This document shows positions 15,854-25,151 of a stretch of DNA of 64,000 bases, piece after piece. A program made the position numbers and the translations under genes. Location: assembly GCF_020524585.1 (NCBI RefSeq), contig NZ_JAIVLK010000002.1:62001-126000 (forward strand), read 5' to 3'. A model generated the notes under the pieces. The model did not search any database. It had not been told where the DNA came from and saw only the letters and a list, made by a program, of their open reading frames with translations. Within the stretch, counting starts at the first letter, position 1, and every line of letters begins with the position of its first letter. The stretch is from Celeribacter naphthalenivorans (lineage in GTDB: Bacteria > Pseudomonadota > Alphaproteobacteria > Rhodobacterales > Rhodobacteraceae).

Positions 15854-18800
15854 ATGGCAACGATTGTACTTTCAGCTGCGGGTGCGGCCGTTGGCGCCTC
15901 TGTTGGCGGTGGCGTGTTTGGCCTGTCCTCTGTGGTTATTGGCCGCGCCATCGGGGCCACCATCGGGCGGGCCATCGACCAGCGCCTGATGGGGGTTGGC
16001 AGCCAGACGGTGGAGACCGGGCGTGTGGAGCGTTTCCGTTTGACGGGCGCTTCCGAAGGCTCGACCGTGGCGCAGGTTTACGGACGGATGCGTGTCGGTG
16101 GTCAGGTGATCTGGGCGACCGAATTTGAAGAGCATAAGAAAACCAGTGGCGGCGGCGGCAAAGGTGCACCAAAGGGTCCACAGGTGACGGAATACAGCTA
16201 TTCCGTTTCTCTTGCTGTGGCGCTTTGCGAGGGTGTGATTTCGCGTGTGGGCCGGGTCTGGGCCGATGGCAGCGAGATCGACGTCAGCACACTGAGCATG
16301 CGTGTATATCACGGCACTGAAGATCAGCTTCCGGATGCCAAGATCGAAGCGGTCGAAGGCGCAGGCACTGTGCCAGCCTATCGCGGTATTGCGTATGTCG
16401 TGCTTGAGGATGTCGACCTGACGGCTTTTGGCAATAGGGTGCCGCAATTCACTTTTGAGGTGATGCGCCCGGACCAAGCGTCTGGCGAGAAAAGCGATTT
16501 GACGCATCTGGTGCCCGCCGTGGCGATGATCCCCGGCACAGGCGAATATGCATTGGCGACCGATCCTGTGTATCTCAAGGACTCGACTGGGGCCTCCATC
16601 GCATCGAATGTGAACACCGCCTCGGGGGATACGGATTTCACCACGTCGCTTGATGCGATGTCCGAAGAGTTGCCGAATTGCGGTTCCACCTCTTTGGTGG
16701 TGTCGTGGTTCGGGGACGATCTGCGCTGTGGCTCCTGTCAGGTTCAGCCCAAGGTCGAGCAGGGGACGATCGACGCCAAAGACATGCCCTGGTCCGTGTC
16801 TGGCATCACGCGTGGCGCAGCGGCGGAAATTCCGCGCGATGCGGATGATCGCGTGATTTATGGCGGCACGCCGACGGATCAATCCGTGGTGCAGGCCATC
16901 GAAGCCCTGCATGACGCCGGTCAAGAGGTGATGTTCTACCCGTTCATTTTGATGGATCAGATGGAGGACAATACGCTTGTCGATCCTTGGTCCGGCAATG
17001 TCGGGCAACCGGCGCTGCCTTGGCGGGGCCGGATCACGAGCTCCTTGGCGCCAGGGGTGTCTGGCACGACGGATGGCACGGCGGCGGCCGATGCCGAAGT
17101 GGCGGCGTTCTTTGGCTCTGCGCAGGTCAGTGATTTTTCTGTTGAGACCATCAGCAGCGCAGCCACAGGCGATTTCTTTGACTTTTTGGCACAGCCGACT
17201 TCGACACCCGGTCAAGGGATCACCTACACCGGCCCTGCGGAGTTTTCCTTCCGCCGGATGATCCTGCATTACGCGCATCTCTGTGCGCTGGCGGGTGGTG
17301 TCGAGTCCTTCTGCATCGGAACCGAGATGCGCTCGCTGACCCGTATTCGCGGGGCGTCCGGTTTCCCGGCGGTGGATCAGTTGATTCAGCTGGCCGCCGA
17401 TGTGCGCTCGATCCTCGGACCGGAGTGCAAGATTGGCTATGCGGCGGATTGGTCGGAATATTTCGGCTATCAGTTCGACGGCAATCTCTATTACAACCTC
17501 GATGTGCTCTGGGCCGATGACAACATCGACTTCATCGGGATCGACAATTACATGCCGCTGTCTGACTGGCGCGATGGCGACGATCATGCCGACGCCGATT
17601 GGAGCGCGATCTACAATCTCGACTATCTCAAGGCCAATATCGAGGGCGGTGAGGGCTATGACTGGTATTACGCGCATGAAAACCATGACGCGGCCCAGAT
17701 CCGCACGCCGATCACCGATGGCGCCTATGGCGAGGATTGGGTCTATCGCTACAAGGACATTCGCAATTGGTGGCTGAACGATCACCATGAACGGATCGGG
17801 GGCGTACGCATCGAGACGCCCACCGCCTGGGTGCCGCAGTCGAAACCGGTCTGGTTCACCGAGATGGGTTGTGCCGCCATCGACAAGGGCACGAATGAGC
17901 CGAACAAATTCCTCGATGCAAAATCCTCGGAAAGCGCGCTTCCGGCCTATTCGAACGGGCGGCGGGATGACTTTATCCAGCTGCAATACATTCGGGCGAT
18001 GACCGGCTATTGGGGCGAGGATGAGAACAATCCGACCTCCGAGGTTTATGATGGTCCTATGATTGACATGACCCGTGCCCATGTTTGGGCTTGGGACGCG
18101 CGGCCCTATCCGGCGTTTCCGTCGGTCACGGCGGTGTGGTCCGATGGTGACAATTACGCGAGGGGGCATTGGCTCAACGGGCGCTCGACCGCGCGGTCTC
18201 TGGCCGATGTGGTGGCCGAGATTTGTGCGCGGTCCGGCGTGGAAGAGATCGACACCTCTGAGCTTTGGGGTGTGCTCCGGGGCTATAACGTCAACGACAT
18301 CGCGGGGGCGCGTTCGGCGCTGCAACCCTTGATGCTGGCCTATGGCTTCGAAGCCGTCGAGCGTGAGGGCCAACTGATCTTCCGGTCGCGGGATGGCAAA
18401 TCGCAGCTGACGCTGGCGGATACGGATTTTGCTGTTTCCGACGAGTTGGACGGTCTGTTCGAGCGCGTCCGCGCGCCTGAGGCTGAGGTCGCTGGCCGCG
18501 TGCAGCTGACCTTTGTCGATGCCGACGGCGACTATGCGGCGCGGTCTGAGGAGGCGATCTTCCCGGATGAGGCGAGCCGTCTGGTGTCGCAATCCGAGCT
18601 GCCTTTGGCGCTTACACGAGCCGAAGGCCGTCAGATCGTAGAGCGCTGGCTCTCCGAGTCGCGGATCGCACGGGATACGGCGCGGTTCTCCCTGCCGCCG
18701 TCGCTCATGTCCTATGGCGCGGGCGATGTGATCAGCGTCGAGGCCGAAGAGGGCACGCTGCGCTACCGCGTCGATCACGCCACCCTTGGTCAACAGCAAC

Positions 18801-19837
18801 AGATCGAAGCGGTGCGGGTCGAGCAGGAGGTCTATGAGCCTTCCGACATGGTCGAAGAGATCATCGAGGCCAAGGCCTTCTCCGCGCCCGTGCCGGTCTA
18901 CCCGCTGTTTCTTGACTTGCCGTTGTTGACCGGAGACGAGGTGCCTTACACGCCGCATATCGCGGTAACGGCCAATCCCTGGCCGGGCTCTGCGGCGGTC
19001 TATGCGTCGGCGTCGGACAGTGGCTATACGCTCAATACTCTGGTGCCGAGCTGGGCTACAATAGGGGTCACGCAGACTGCACTTGATGCGGCCAAACCCG
19101 GTCTCTGGGATCGCGGTCCTGTGCTGCGGGTCAAACTGACGCGGGGGGAATTGTCCTCGGTCGACCCTCTTGATGTGCTTAATGGCGCCAATGTTGCGGC
19201 CATCGGAGATGGCACCTCGTCCAATTGGGAGGTGTTCCAATTCGCCAATGCCGAGATTGTCGGAGAGAACACCTATGACATCTCGATGCGCCTTCGCGGG
19301 CAGGCTGGTACGGATGGTCTGGACACGGGCGATAAGACGCAAAGCTGGCCTGCGGGCTCGCGCTTTGTGCTGATCGACACGACATTGCGTCAGCTTGATC
19401 TGCCTCAGTCGTCCCGTGGTCTGGCGCGTCATTACCGGATCGGGCCGTCGAACCGGGCCTATGATGACACGAGCTTCAACCACTATGTCGAGGCCTTCGA
19501 TGGCATCGGATTGCGGCCCTATGCGCCCGCGCATCTCCAAGCGGAGCCGACAGGGACAGGCGGCACGGCGGTGAGTTGGGTGCGGCGCACGCGCATCGAT
19601 GGCGACAGTTGGCAATCCTTCGAGGTGCCGCTGGGCGAAAGCTACGAGCTCTACCTCGTCCGCGTCATCAAGGACGGCGCCATCCTGCGCGAAGTTACCA
19701 CCGGCTCCTCGAGCTGGACCTACACGGCCTCCCAGAAAACCAGCGACGGTCTGACCGGCGCTTATGAAATCCACGTTGCCCAAATGTCCGAAAGCTTCGG
19801 CGCGGGCCTCTTCAAAAGGATTGAGATCAATGAGTGA
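15854..19837 (+). CDS. GTA tail tip/host-contact protein (RcGTA g15 homologue)
   Basis: The largest GTA protein, 1327 residues, forming the end of the tail that contacts and penetrates the recipient. Residues 1-45 are hydrophobic and glycine-rich (VGASVGGGVFGLSS). The middle, about 430-740, has a TIM-barrel-like domain of the GTA-TIM type with IGYAADWSEYFGY and WADDNIDFIGIDNYMPL. Residues from about 790 match the phage-tail_3 region (LADVVAEICARSG). A good GGAGG ribosome-binding site lies 7 bases before the ATG. Its stop overlaps the next gene by 8 bases. Confidence 0.93.
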   Translation: MATIVLSAAGAAVGASVGGGVFGLSSVVIGRAIGATIGRAIDQRLMGVGSQTVETGRVERFRLTGASEGSTVAQVYGRMRVGGQVIWATEFEEHKKTSGGGGKGAPKGPQVTEYSYSVSLAVALCEGVISRVGRVWADGSEIDVSTLSMRVYHGTEDQLPDAKIEAVEGAGTVPAYRGIAYVVLEDVDLTAFGNRVPQFTFEVMRPDQASGEKSDLTHLVPAVAMIPGTGEYALATDPVYLKDSTGASIASNVNTASGDTDFTTSLDAMSEELPNCGSTSLVVSWFGDDLRCGSCQVQPKVEQGTIDAKDMPWSVSGITRGAAAEIPRDADDRVIYGGTPTDQSVVQAIEALHDAGQEVMFYPFILMDQMEDNTLVDPWSGNVGQPALPWRGRITSSLAPGVSGTTDGTAAADAEVAAFFGSAQVSDFSVETISSAATGDFFDFLAQPTSTPGQGITYTGPAEFSFRRMILHYAHLCALAGGVESFCIGTEMRSLTRIRGASGFPAVDQLIQLAADVRSILGPECKIGYAADWSEYFGYQFDGNLYYNLDVLWADDNIDFIGIDNYMPLSDWRDGDDHADADWSAIYNLDYLKANIEGGEGYDWYYAHENHDAAQIRTPITDGAYGEDWVYRYKDIRNWWLNDHHERIGGVRIETPTAWVPQSKPVWFTEMGCAAIDKGTNEPNKFLDAKSSESALPAYSNGRRDDFIQLQYIRAMTGYWGEDENNPTSEVYDGPMIDMTRAHVWAWDARPYPAFPSVTAVWSDGDNYARGHWLNGRSTARSLADVVAEICARSGVEEIDTSELWGVLRGYNVNDIAGARSALQPLMLAYGFEAVEREGQLIFRSRDGKSQLTLADTDFAVSDELDGLFERVRAPEAEVAGRVQLTFVDADGDYAARSEEAIFPDEASRLVSQSELPLALTRAEGRQIVERWLSESRIARDTARFSLPPSLMSYGAGDVISVEAEEGTLRYRVDHATLGQQQQIEAVRVEQEVYEPSDMVEEIIEAKAFSAPVPVYPLFLDLPLLTGDEVPYTPHIAVTANPWPGSAAVYASASDSGYTLNTLVPSWATIGVTQTALDAAKPGLWDRGPVLRVKLTRGELSSVDPLDVLNGANVAAIGDGTSSNWEVFQFANAEIVGENTYDISMRLRGQAGTDGLDTGDKTQSWPAGSRFVLIDTTLRQLDLPQSSRGLARHYRIGPSNRAYDDTSFNHYVEAFDGIGLRPYAPAHLQAEPTGTGGTAVSWVRRTRIDGDSWQSFEVPLGESYELYLVRVIKDGAILREVTTGSSSWTYTASQKTSDGLTGAYEIHVAQMSESFGAGLFKRIEINE

Positions 19838-20546
19838 TACAACCCGTTTTGCCCTGCCGCTGATCGAGGCTGCTCAGGCCCAGAAACATGTCACCGTGAA
19901 CGAGGCGCTGAGCCGGATCGACGGGCTGATGCAGCTCACACTTATCTCCGTGACCGGTAACACCCCGCCTTTGACGCCACAAGAAGGCGACACCTATGGC
20001 GTGGGCTCTGCTCCGGTCAATGCATGGTCCGGTCAGGCGGGGATGATCGCGCTTTATGTCAATGGTGGCTGGGCTTTCGTGCCCGCCACTTTGGGCATGC
20101 GCGCCTATGTCGCGGATCAGAATGGCTGGGCCGGATATGACGGCGCGGATTGGGTTTTGGGCCTTCAGACCCTGTCCCCGAATGGCGCTGGCATGGTGCA
20201 AAAGGTGATCGAAGTGGATCACACGATCACCGCCGGGACCACATCGGCGGCCAGCTTTGCGCTCCCCGGACAATCCGTCGTCTATGGCGTCACAGGGCGG
20301 GTTCTCAGCGACATCACCGGCACCGGGCTCACGGGCTTTTCGCTCGGTGTGGCGGGGTCTTCGAACCGCTACGGCTCAGGTCTTTCGCTCTCACAAGGCA
20401 GCTGGCTGCGCGGTCTCACCGGCACACCTTTGACCTATTACGCCTCCGAGGACCTGATCCTCACCGGCGAGGGCGGGGATTTCGATGCGGGCGGGGTGAT
20501 CCGCCTCGCTATCCACTGCGTGCAATTCTCGCTGCCCTACGAATAA
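19830..20546 (+). CDS. DUF2793 protein, possible GTA head-spike component
   Basis: The 238-residue protein opens with a DUF2793 domain: TTRFALPLIEAAQAQKHVTVNEAL, then PQEGDTYGVG...AWSGQAGMIALYVNGGW and VADQNGWAGYDGADW. The C-terminal part, from about 120, is beta-rich and ends in a hydrophobic aromatic segment. DUF2793 occurs in GhsA, a head-spike protein of RcGTA that binds recipient capsule but is encoded away from the main R. capsulatus cluster. Here the gene overlaps the g15 stop by 8 bases and has AAAGGA upstream, so it is probably part of the GTA operon. The spike role is inference. Confidence 0.78.
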   Translation: MSDTTRFALPLIEAAQAQKHVTVNEALSRIDGLMQLTLISVTGNTPPLTPQEGDTYGVGSAPVNAWSGQAGMIALYVNGGWAFVPATLGMRAYVADQNGWAGYDGADWVLGLQTLSPNGAGMVQKVIEVDHTITAGTTSAASFALPGQSVVYGVTGRVLSDITGTGLTGFSLGVAGSSNRYGSGLSLSQGSWLRGLTGTPLTYYASEDLILTGEGGDFDAGGVIRLAIHCVQFSLPYE

Positions 20547-20588
20547 CACATGGACGACGACCATCCGGTCGATCACGCAAAATCACAA

Positions 20589-20620
20589 ACCCCGTCGCGC
20601 ACTTGCGGCGGGGTCTTTTT
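20589..20620 (+). terminator. intrinsic terminator ending the GTA cluster
   Basis: Ten-base-pair stem 20589-20598 with 20605-20614 (one G-T wobble), 6-base loop, then C and five T. It lies 42 bases after the DUF2793 stop. Confidence 0.85.
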
Positions 20621-20690
20621 CATCTTTACGCTCTTGCGCTTTTGAATTCGGGGCTATCTATAGTACACTCTCGAAAAAGAGGAAAAGCGC

Positions 20691-21509
20691 ATGGCCAAGA
20701 CACGCACCACTTTGAAAAAACTCGATCCCGTCTGGAGCCAGATCGTCTCCGAGGCGCGGCAAGCCGTTGAGGCCGAGCCGCTCTTGGGTGGGTTGGTCCA
20801 TGCCTGTATCCTGCATCACGAGACACTGGAGGATGCGCTGGCCTATCGGATCGCGCAGAAACTCGCCTCTCCCGAGATGTCCGAACAGCTCATTCGCGAG
20901 ATCGCTGACGACGCCTATGCCGCCGACCCGATGCTGTCTGAAGCCGCGCGCGCCGACATCGCCGCCGTTTACGACCGCGACCCGGCCTGCCATCGCTACA
21001 TCCAGCCTTTGCTCTATTTCAAAGGCTTCCAGGCGATTCAGGCGCATCGTGTCTCCAACTGGCTCTGGCGCGAAGGCCGCCGTGATCTGGCCTATTTCTT
21101 CCAGATGCGCATGTCCGAGCAATTCTCCGTCGACATCCACCCCGCCTGCCGCATCGGCAAGGGGCTGTTCCTCGATCACGCCCATGCTTTGGTCTTTGGC
21201 GAAACGGCTGTGATCGGCGACAATGTGTCGATCCTGCATTCCGTGACGCTCGGCGGCACCGGCAAAGAGGACGAGGACCGTCACCCGAAAATTGGCGATG
21301 GTGTCCTGATCGGCGCAGGCGCCAAGGTGCTGGGCAATATCAAGATCGGTGATTGCTCGCGCGTGGCTGCGGGGTCTGTCGTTCTCAATGATGTGCCGCA
21401 TTGCACGACCGTGGCGGGGGTTCCGGCCAAAGTCGTGGGCGAAGCCGGCTGTTCCCAGCCGTCCATCTCGATGAACCAACTCATCGGCGCGCGCGGTGAA
21501 AAGGCCTGA
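20691..21509 (+). CDS. cysE: serine O-acetyltransferase
   Basis: Acetylates serine with acetyl-CoA in the first step of cysteine synthesis. It has 272 residues, the usual CysE length. The N-terminal helical domain (about 10-140) is followed by left-handed beta-helix hexapeptide repeats (about 145-250). Residues corresponding to the active site are Asp148 and His163 (DIHP and LDHA) and His198 in DRHPKIG. GAGG precedes the ATG. A full-length C-terminal tail suggests it can bind cysteine synthase and be feedback-inhibited by cysteine. Confidence 0.95.
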   Translation: MAKTRTTLKKLDPVWSQIVSEARQAVEAEPLLGGLVHACILHHETLEDALAYRIAQKLASPEMSEQLIREIADDAYAADPMLSEAARADIAAVYDRDPACHRYIQPLLYFKGFQAIQAHRVSNWLWREGRRDLAYFFQMRMSEQFSVDIHPACRIGKGLFLDHAHALVFGETAVIGDNVSILHSVTLGGTGKEDEDRHPKIGDGVLIGAGAKVLGNIKIGDCSRVAAGSVVLNDVPHCTTVAGVPAKVVGEAGCSQPSISMNQLIGARGEKA

Positions 21510-21525
21510 TTAGGGCGCTGTTGCA

Positions 21526-22362
21526 ATGGACGTCAAATCTCTGCTCTCCGCGGGCTACCGCCATGTTTTCGCTCGCAAACATAAACCAGAATCCGCGCCG
21601 CTCATCCTTGTGATGATCCCGCTCGTCGGCAAGGCGCGGGCACACGACTGGACCCGTGTCTGCGGTATTCTCGAACTGACCTTGGCCTCGCTTCAGGCGC
21701 AGAGCTATTCGAATGTCGAGGTGATCCTCTGTTCTCAGGATCGGCCTGAAAACTTCCCCGAAAAAGACGGCTATCATTTCGTCTCTGCTCCGCCACACAA
21801 TGCCGCGGCCAACGTCTCGGATCAACGGATCAAGGTGCGTTTGATGGCGGAATATGCCGCGCGGACGTTCGATCGGTTCAGCTATGTCATGCATCTCGAT
21901 GCCGACGATCTGCTGCACCCCGATCTGTTCCGCTATGTGGCTGAGGATAACAATGGCCGGGGCTATCTGGTCGAACAGGGCTATATGATGGATGCGCAGT
22001 CCGGGCGCTTGGCCCCTCTGGGCCGCGCCATCGGCGGCGAGACCGAGTTTTGGAAGCATTGCGGCTCCTGCGCTTTTTTCGCGGTGGACTGGGGCAAACA
22101 GGCCTTTCCTGTCTTCTTCCTGCGCATGATCGGCAAGGGCCACAAGAACTACGCCTCGCGCGCGGCGCGACTTGGGTTTCCGCTGGACCCGGTTCCGTTT
22201 CCTGCGATGCTTTATGTGGTCAACCACGGGGACAACATGCAAATCCGCAAGGGCAACGATAAGCTGCTCTATATTGAAGACAACGACATCACTGATCCCG
22301 CGCGTCTCTCTGCCATTCGGGAAGACTTCGGTCTGTCTGAACCGACCGCCGTATCCCTCTAA
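21526..22362 (+). CDS. glycosyltransferase-like protein (GT-A fold)
   Basis: The 278-residue protein looks like a GT-A-fold nucleotide-sugar transferase. An N-terminal strand PLILVMIPLVGKA at about 25-37, SYSNVEVILCSQDRPE at 60-75, and a DADD metal-binding motif at 125-128 inside YVMHLDADDLLHPDLF fit that fold. No membrane segment is seen. It lies 16 bases after cysE on the same strand and may be co-transcribed, though a metabolic link is not obvious. The acceptor and sugar cannot be told from the sequence. Confidence 0.7.
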   Translation: MDVKSLLSAGYRHVFARKHKPESAPLILVMIPLVGKARAHDWTRVCGILELTLASLQAQSYSNVEVILCSQDRPENFPEKDGYHFVSAPPHNAAANVSDQRIKVRLMAEYAARTFDRFSYVMHLDADDLLHPDLFRYVAEDNNGRGYLVEQGYMMDAQSGRLAPLGRAIGGETEFWKHCGSCAFFAVDWGKQAFPVFFLRMIGKGHKNYASRAARLGFPLDPVPFPAMLYVVNHGDNMQIRKGNDKLLYIEDNDITDPARLSAIREDFGLSEPTAVSL

Positions 22363-22367
22363 CGCGG

Positions 22368-22682
22368 TCACCCTCGGTCTTCGTCGCGTGGCGCACAGAT
22401 CAGCCGGGCTTTCGGCGGCAAAAGATCAGCCAACAGCATACGGCTTTTGATCTCGATGCCGACCAATTCCATCCCGATCCGTTCGCAATGGACGGCACTG
22501 AACTCCGCAAGCTGATACCGCCCTTGGTCTCCGCTGTGCCACATCGGTCCCTCGAATAGACGTTGACCTTCTGCGCCCGCCTTGGACCGCATGAGCGGCC
22601 CCATCGGATTGGGGGAGGCCGCCACAAGCCCCGCGTAACACAGACCGGCTCCGAACACAGCGCCCAGTAAAAATTTCAACAT
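22368..22682 (-). CDS. small secreted or anchored protein of unknown function
   Basis: The 104-residue frame starts with MLKFLLGAVFGAGLCYAGLVAAS, a signal peptide or membrane anchor, followed by a short soluble domain with two cysteines that could pair (about 68 and 96). AGGGG lies 7 bases before the ATG. It ends 5 bases from the convergent glycosyltransferase stop and starts just downstream of the terminator at 22701. No family recognised. Confidence 0.6.
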   Translation of the reverse strand: MLKFLLGAVFGAGLCYAGLVAASPNPMGPLMRSKAGAEGQRLFEGPMWHSGDQGRYQLAEFSAVHCERIGMELVGIEIKSRMLLADLLPPKARLICAPRDEDRG

Positions 22683-22700
22683 CCAATGACCCCTGATGCA

Positions 22701-22726
22701 AAAGGCCCCGCACATGCAGGGCCTTT
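22701..22726 (-). terminator. terminator after the unknown gene and pdhC remnant
   Basis: Perfect 8-bp stem AAAGGCCC / GGGCCTTT with a 10-base loop. On the minus strand it ends in TTTT, closing the transcript that comes through 22832 and the pdhC-like fragment. Confidence 0.65.
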
Positions 22727-22751
22727 CGTATCTCTATGATATGGCTTGCGA

Positions 22752-22799
22752 TTACGCCAGCATCGCCACCGGATTTTCCAGGTTTTCGACGATGGCTTT
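22752..22799 (-). pseudogene. duplicated 3' end of pdhC (E2)
   Basis: This 48-base stretch is identical to 23832-23879, the end of pdhC, exactly 1080 bases away. On the minus strand it reads [17 protein letters not shown] and a TAA stop, the E2 C terminus. The two leucine codons just before the identical block encode the same residues with different codons, and weaker resemblance (D, G, LLKA) continues about ten codons further. No start codon or upstream E2 coding region remains. Confidence 0.85.
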
Positions 22800-22831
22800 C
22801 AATAGATTTTGCCCCGCGGACAAATCTTCTA

Positions 22832-23710
22832 TCAAACAGCAGAAAGCTCCTGAGCTTCGGCAAAAATCTTTTCGAAATCATCGCCCGACAAGGTGAGGTC
22901 AAAACTACCGAAACCATATTCCCTGCACCCAAGGCTGCGCGCATGGTTGTACAGTTTTTCAGCAGTGATGGTTCGCGTTTGATTGCTTTTGTCCACCAAG
23001 TTGACCTCTAACTCTCCAAAGTTCATCGGCGCAGGTGTCAGTGTACGTGTCTCTTCCGTCACTGTGAAAAAATGTCGATCAGGCGGTGCATCTTGCTGAG
23101 GTCTGCCTTTGAGGCGATCCAAAAGACGCCGCTTTGGCGCCTTGAAGGTCATGGTGAACATTTGCGCGGGATATATATCTTCGACGTCGTCGATCTGTTG
23201 AAGGGCAATGCCTTCCAGCATGAGCCTGTCGATTTCGCTCAGGCGGTCTTGTGCACTGAGTGCCTTTGATGTTGGGAGGGCGAAAGGGCGTTTGTAACCG
23301 AAGACGGTCGAATATTGATCTGTGATCTGACTGCCAGATTGCGCCATGAGCAGTTGCGCTTCGTTTTCTCGTGCGGCGATCCAATCCTCACCGCCATACT
23401 CCGCAAGGCGTTCCGCCGGTATCGCGTGCTCATCGTCCTCTGCGTAAACTTCGGCTTGCGTTCTCTTGGCGATGACCGATGCGATCTCCCGAGCCAGATA
23501 CGCGTCGATGCGGGGTGTGAACGCGTTCAGACCGATGTCATAGCCATCATTCGTTTCATAAAGGATCACCCCGCGCAGGGATTGCCCCGGGTGATAAAAG
23601 ACCGTCCCGGCGTCTGTTTGTAGGGCGGCGACATCGCTCTTGGTGAGCGCGTTGAGGATATCGTCCGTTGAGATATTATTTTGGGTTTTCAATGTAAAAT
23701 AGAAGCTCAA
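22832..23710 (-). CDS. protein of unknown function between two pdhC ends
   Basis: No family recognised. The 292 residues begin MSFYFTLKTQNNISTDDIL from a TTG start with GAGG 9 bases upstream. It is a soluble acidic protein without signal peptide or membrane segment. Visible segments are an N-terminal alpha/beta region ending in GVILYETNDGYDIGLNAFT, a charged middle with an EDDEHAIPAERLAEYGGEDW stretch, a loop rich in lysine and arginine (about 192-206), and an alpha/beta C terminus with ITAEKLYNHARSLG. Base composition is more AT-rich than the pdh genes. It is bounded by the pdhC terminator upstream and a 48-base copy of the pdhC 3' end downstream. Confidence 0.7.
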   Translation of the reverse strand: MSFYFTLKTQNNISTDDILNALTKSDVAALQTDAGTVFYHPGQSLRGVILYETNDGYDIGLNAFTPRIDAYLAREIASVIAKRTQAEVYAEDDEHAIPAERLAEYGGEDWIAARENEAQLLMAQSGSQITDQYSTVFGYKRPFALPTSKALSAQDRLSEIDRLMLEGIALQQIDDVEDIYPAQMFTMTFKAPKRRLLDRLKGRPQQDAPPDRHFFTVTEETRTLTPAPMNFGELEVNLVDKSNQTRTITAEKLYNHARSLGCREYGFGSFDLTLSGDDFEKIFAEAQELSAV

Positions 23711-23780
23711 ACCAGAAACCTCTGAAAAGGATGATGTTTAATATTTCCTGATGTTATCCAATGTTCATATGGATACAATA

Positions 23781-23808
23781 AAAAAGCCCCGCTTTGGCGG
23801 GGCTTTTT
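23781..23808 (-). terminator. bidirectional terminator of the pdh operon
   Basis: Perfect 12-bp stem with five A before and five T after the GC core and a TTTG loop (23781-23792 with 23797-23808). It stands 23 bases beyond the pdhC stop. Confidence 0.9.
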
Positions 23809-23831
23809 CGCGATTTGCGTTGTGGCACGAC

Positions 23832-23879
23832 TTACGCCAGCATCGCCACCGGATTTTCCAGGTTTTCGACGATGGCTTT
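23832..23879. repeat. 48-bp direct repeat, copy inside pdhC
   Basis: Identical to 22752-22799. It covers the last 15 codons and stop of pdhC; the pair brackets the unknown gene at 22832 and the pdh terminator. Confidence 0.9.
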
Positions 23880-25139
23880 GAGCAATTCCGCGCCCAAAGC
23901 GCCGTCGATCACGCGGTGATCCACCGACATGGTGACGGACATCACGGTCGCGACCTTGATCTCGCCATCTTCGCCGATCACTGGTTTCTTGACCCCGGTG
24001 CCAACCGCCAGAATACCAGCGTGCGGCGGGTTCACGATGGCGTCGAAATTGTCGATGCCGAACATGCCGAGGTTGGAAATCGCAAAAGACCCGCCCTGAT
24101 ATTCATGCGGCGCAAGCTTGCGGTCGCGGGCACGGTGGGCGAGGTCTTTCATCTCTTTCGAGAGCGCCGAGAGCGACTTCATATCGGCGTCTTTCAACAC
24201 CGGTGTGAACAGCCCGCCCTCAATCGCGACCGCCACGGCCACGTCAGAGGCTTTCATCTGCAACACACGGTCGCCTGCCCAAACGGCATTGGCCGTCGGG
24301 ACCTCTTGCAACGCGTTGGCCACGGCCTTGATGATGAAATCATTGACCGACAGCTTCACCCCCTTGCCGGTGAGCTGGTGGTTCAGCTCGGCGCGGAATT
24401 TCATCAGCGCATCGAGCTGAATGTCGCGGCGCAGGTAGAAATGCGGGATGGTCTGCTTGGCCTCGGTGAGACGCGCGGCGATGGTTTTGCGCATGCCGTC
24501 GAGTTTGATTTCCTCGTACTCGCGACCTTCGTACATCTTCGCGATCATATCTGCGGAGGGGCCAGCAGGCGCTGCGGCTGCCGGAGCGGCGGCAGGGGCC
24601 GCGGCTTTCGGAGCTTCGGCTTTCGGCGCGGCCGTGGCATTCTCCACATCCGCTTTCACGATACGGCCTTTCGGACCAGACCCCGAAATCGCAGAAAGAT
24701 CGAGACCTTTCTGAGCCGCGATGCGACGCGCCAGAGGCGAGGCAAAGATGCGCTCGCCGGAGGCTGCAACCGGAGCTGCCGGGGCAGGGGCCGCAGCAGC
24801 GGACGGCGCCGGAGCAGCCGCCTCGGCTTTCGGGGCTTCCGCTGCCGCCGGAGCAGGCGCAGAAGCGCCGACAGTCTCAGCGGCAGAGGCGTCTTCGCCC
24901 TCTTCCAAAAGCACCGCAATGGGCGCGTTCACTTTCACGCCTTCGGTGCCCTCGGCCACGAGGATTTTCCCCATGACGCCTTCGTCCACGGCTTCGAATT
25001 CCATCGTCGCCTTGTCGGTCTCGATCTCTGCGATCACGTCGCCGGAGGACACTGTGTCGCCCTCTTTCACGAGCCATTTCGCCAGCGTCCCTTCCTCCAT
25101 CGTCGGAGACAGCGCGGGCATCAAAAGTTCAATAGCCAT
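23832..25139 (-). CDS. pdhC: pyruvate dehydrogenase E2, dihydrolipoamide acetyltransferase
   Basis: Transfers the acetyl group from lipoamide to CoA and forms the core of the pyruvate dehydrogenase complex. It has 435 residues: a lipoyl domain at 1-80 with the lipoylated Lys43 in ETDKATMEF, an Ala/Pro/Glu-rich linker to about 135, a peripheral-subunit-binding domain at about 137-171 ([16 protein letters not shown]), a second linker, and the catalytic domain from about 205 with His408 and Asp412 in [22 protein letters not shown] precedes the ATG. It ends the pdhA-pdhB-pdhC operon, 12 bases after pdhB. Its 3' end is duplicated 1080 bases downstream. Confidence 0.96.
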   Translation of the reverse strand: MAIELLMPALSPTMEEGTLAKWLVKEGDTVSSGDVIAEIETDKATMEFEAVDEGVMGKILVAEGTEGVKVNAPIAVLLEEGEDASAAETVGASAPAPAAAEAPKAEAAAPAPSAAAAPAPAAPVAASGERIFASPLARRIAAQKGLDLSAISGSGPKGRIVKADVENATAAPKAEAPKAAAPAAAPAAAAPAGPSADMIAKMYEGREYEEIKLDGMRKTIAARLTEAKQTIPHFYLRRDIQLDALMKFRAELNHQLTGKGVKLSVNDFIIKAVANALQEVPTANAVWAGDRVLQMKASDVAVAVAIEGGLFTPVLKDADMKSLSALSKEMKDLAHRARDRKLAPHEYQGGSFAISNLGMFGIDNFDAIVNPPHAGILAVGTGVKKPVIGEDGEIKVATVMSVTMSVDHRVIDGALGAELLKAIVENLENPVAMLA

Positions 25140-25151
25140 AACGGGTTCTCC

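Noticed and set aside
15872-19783. Open frame of 1303 codons on the minus strand opposite GTA g15
   Set aside because: Shadow of the g15 gene. It is Arg/His-rich without domain structure, and g15 has a clear ribosome-binding site and domains.
4970-20546. Reading the GTA cluster as an ordinary prophage
   Set aside because: No integrase, repressor, replication or lysis genes are seen, the tape measure is very short, and gene order equals RcGTA g1-g15, so it is a gene transfer agent.
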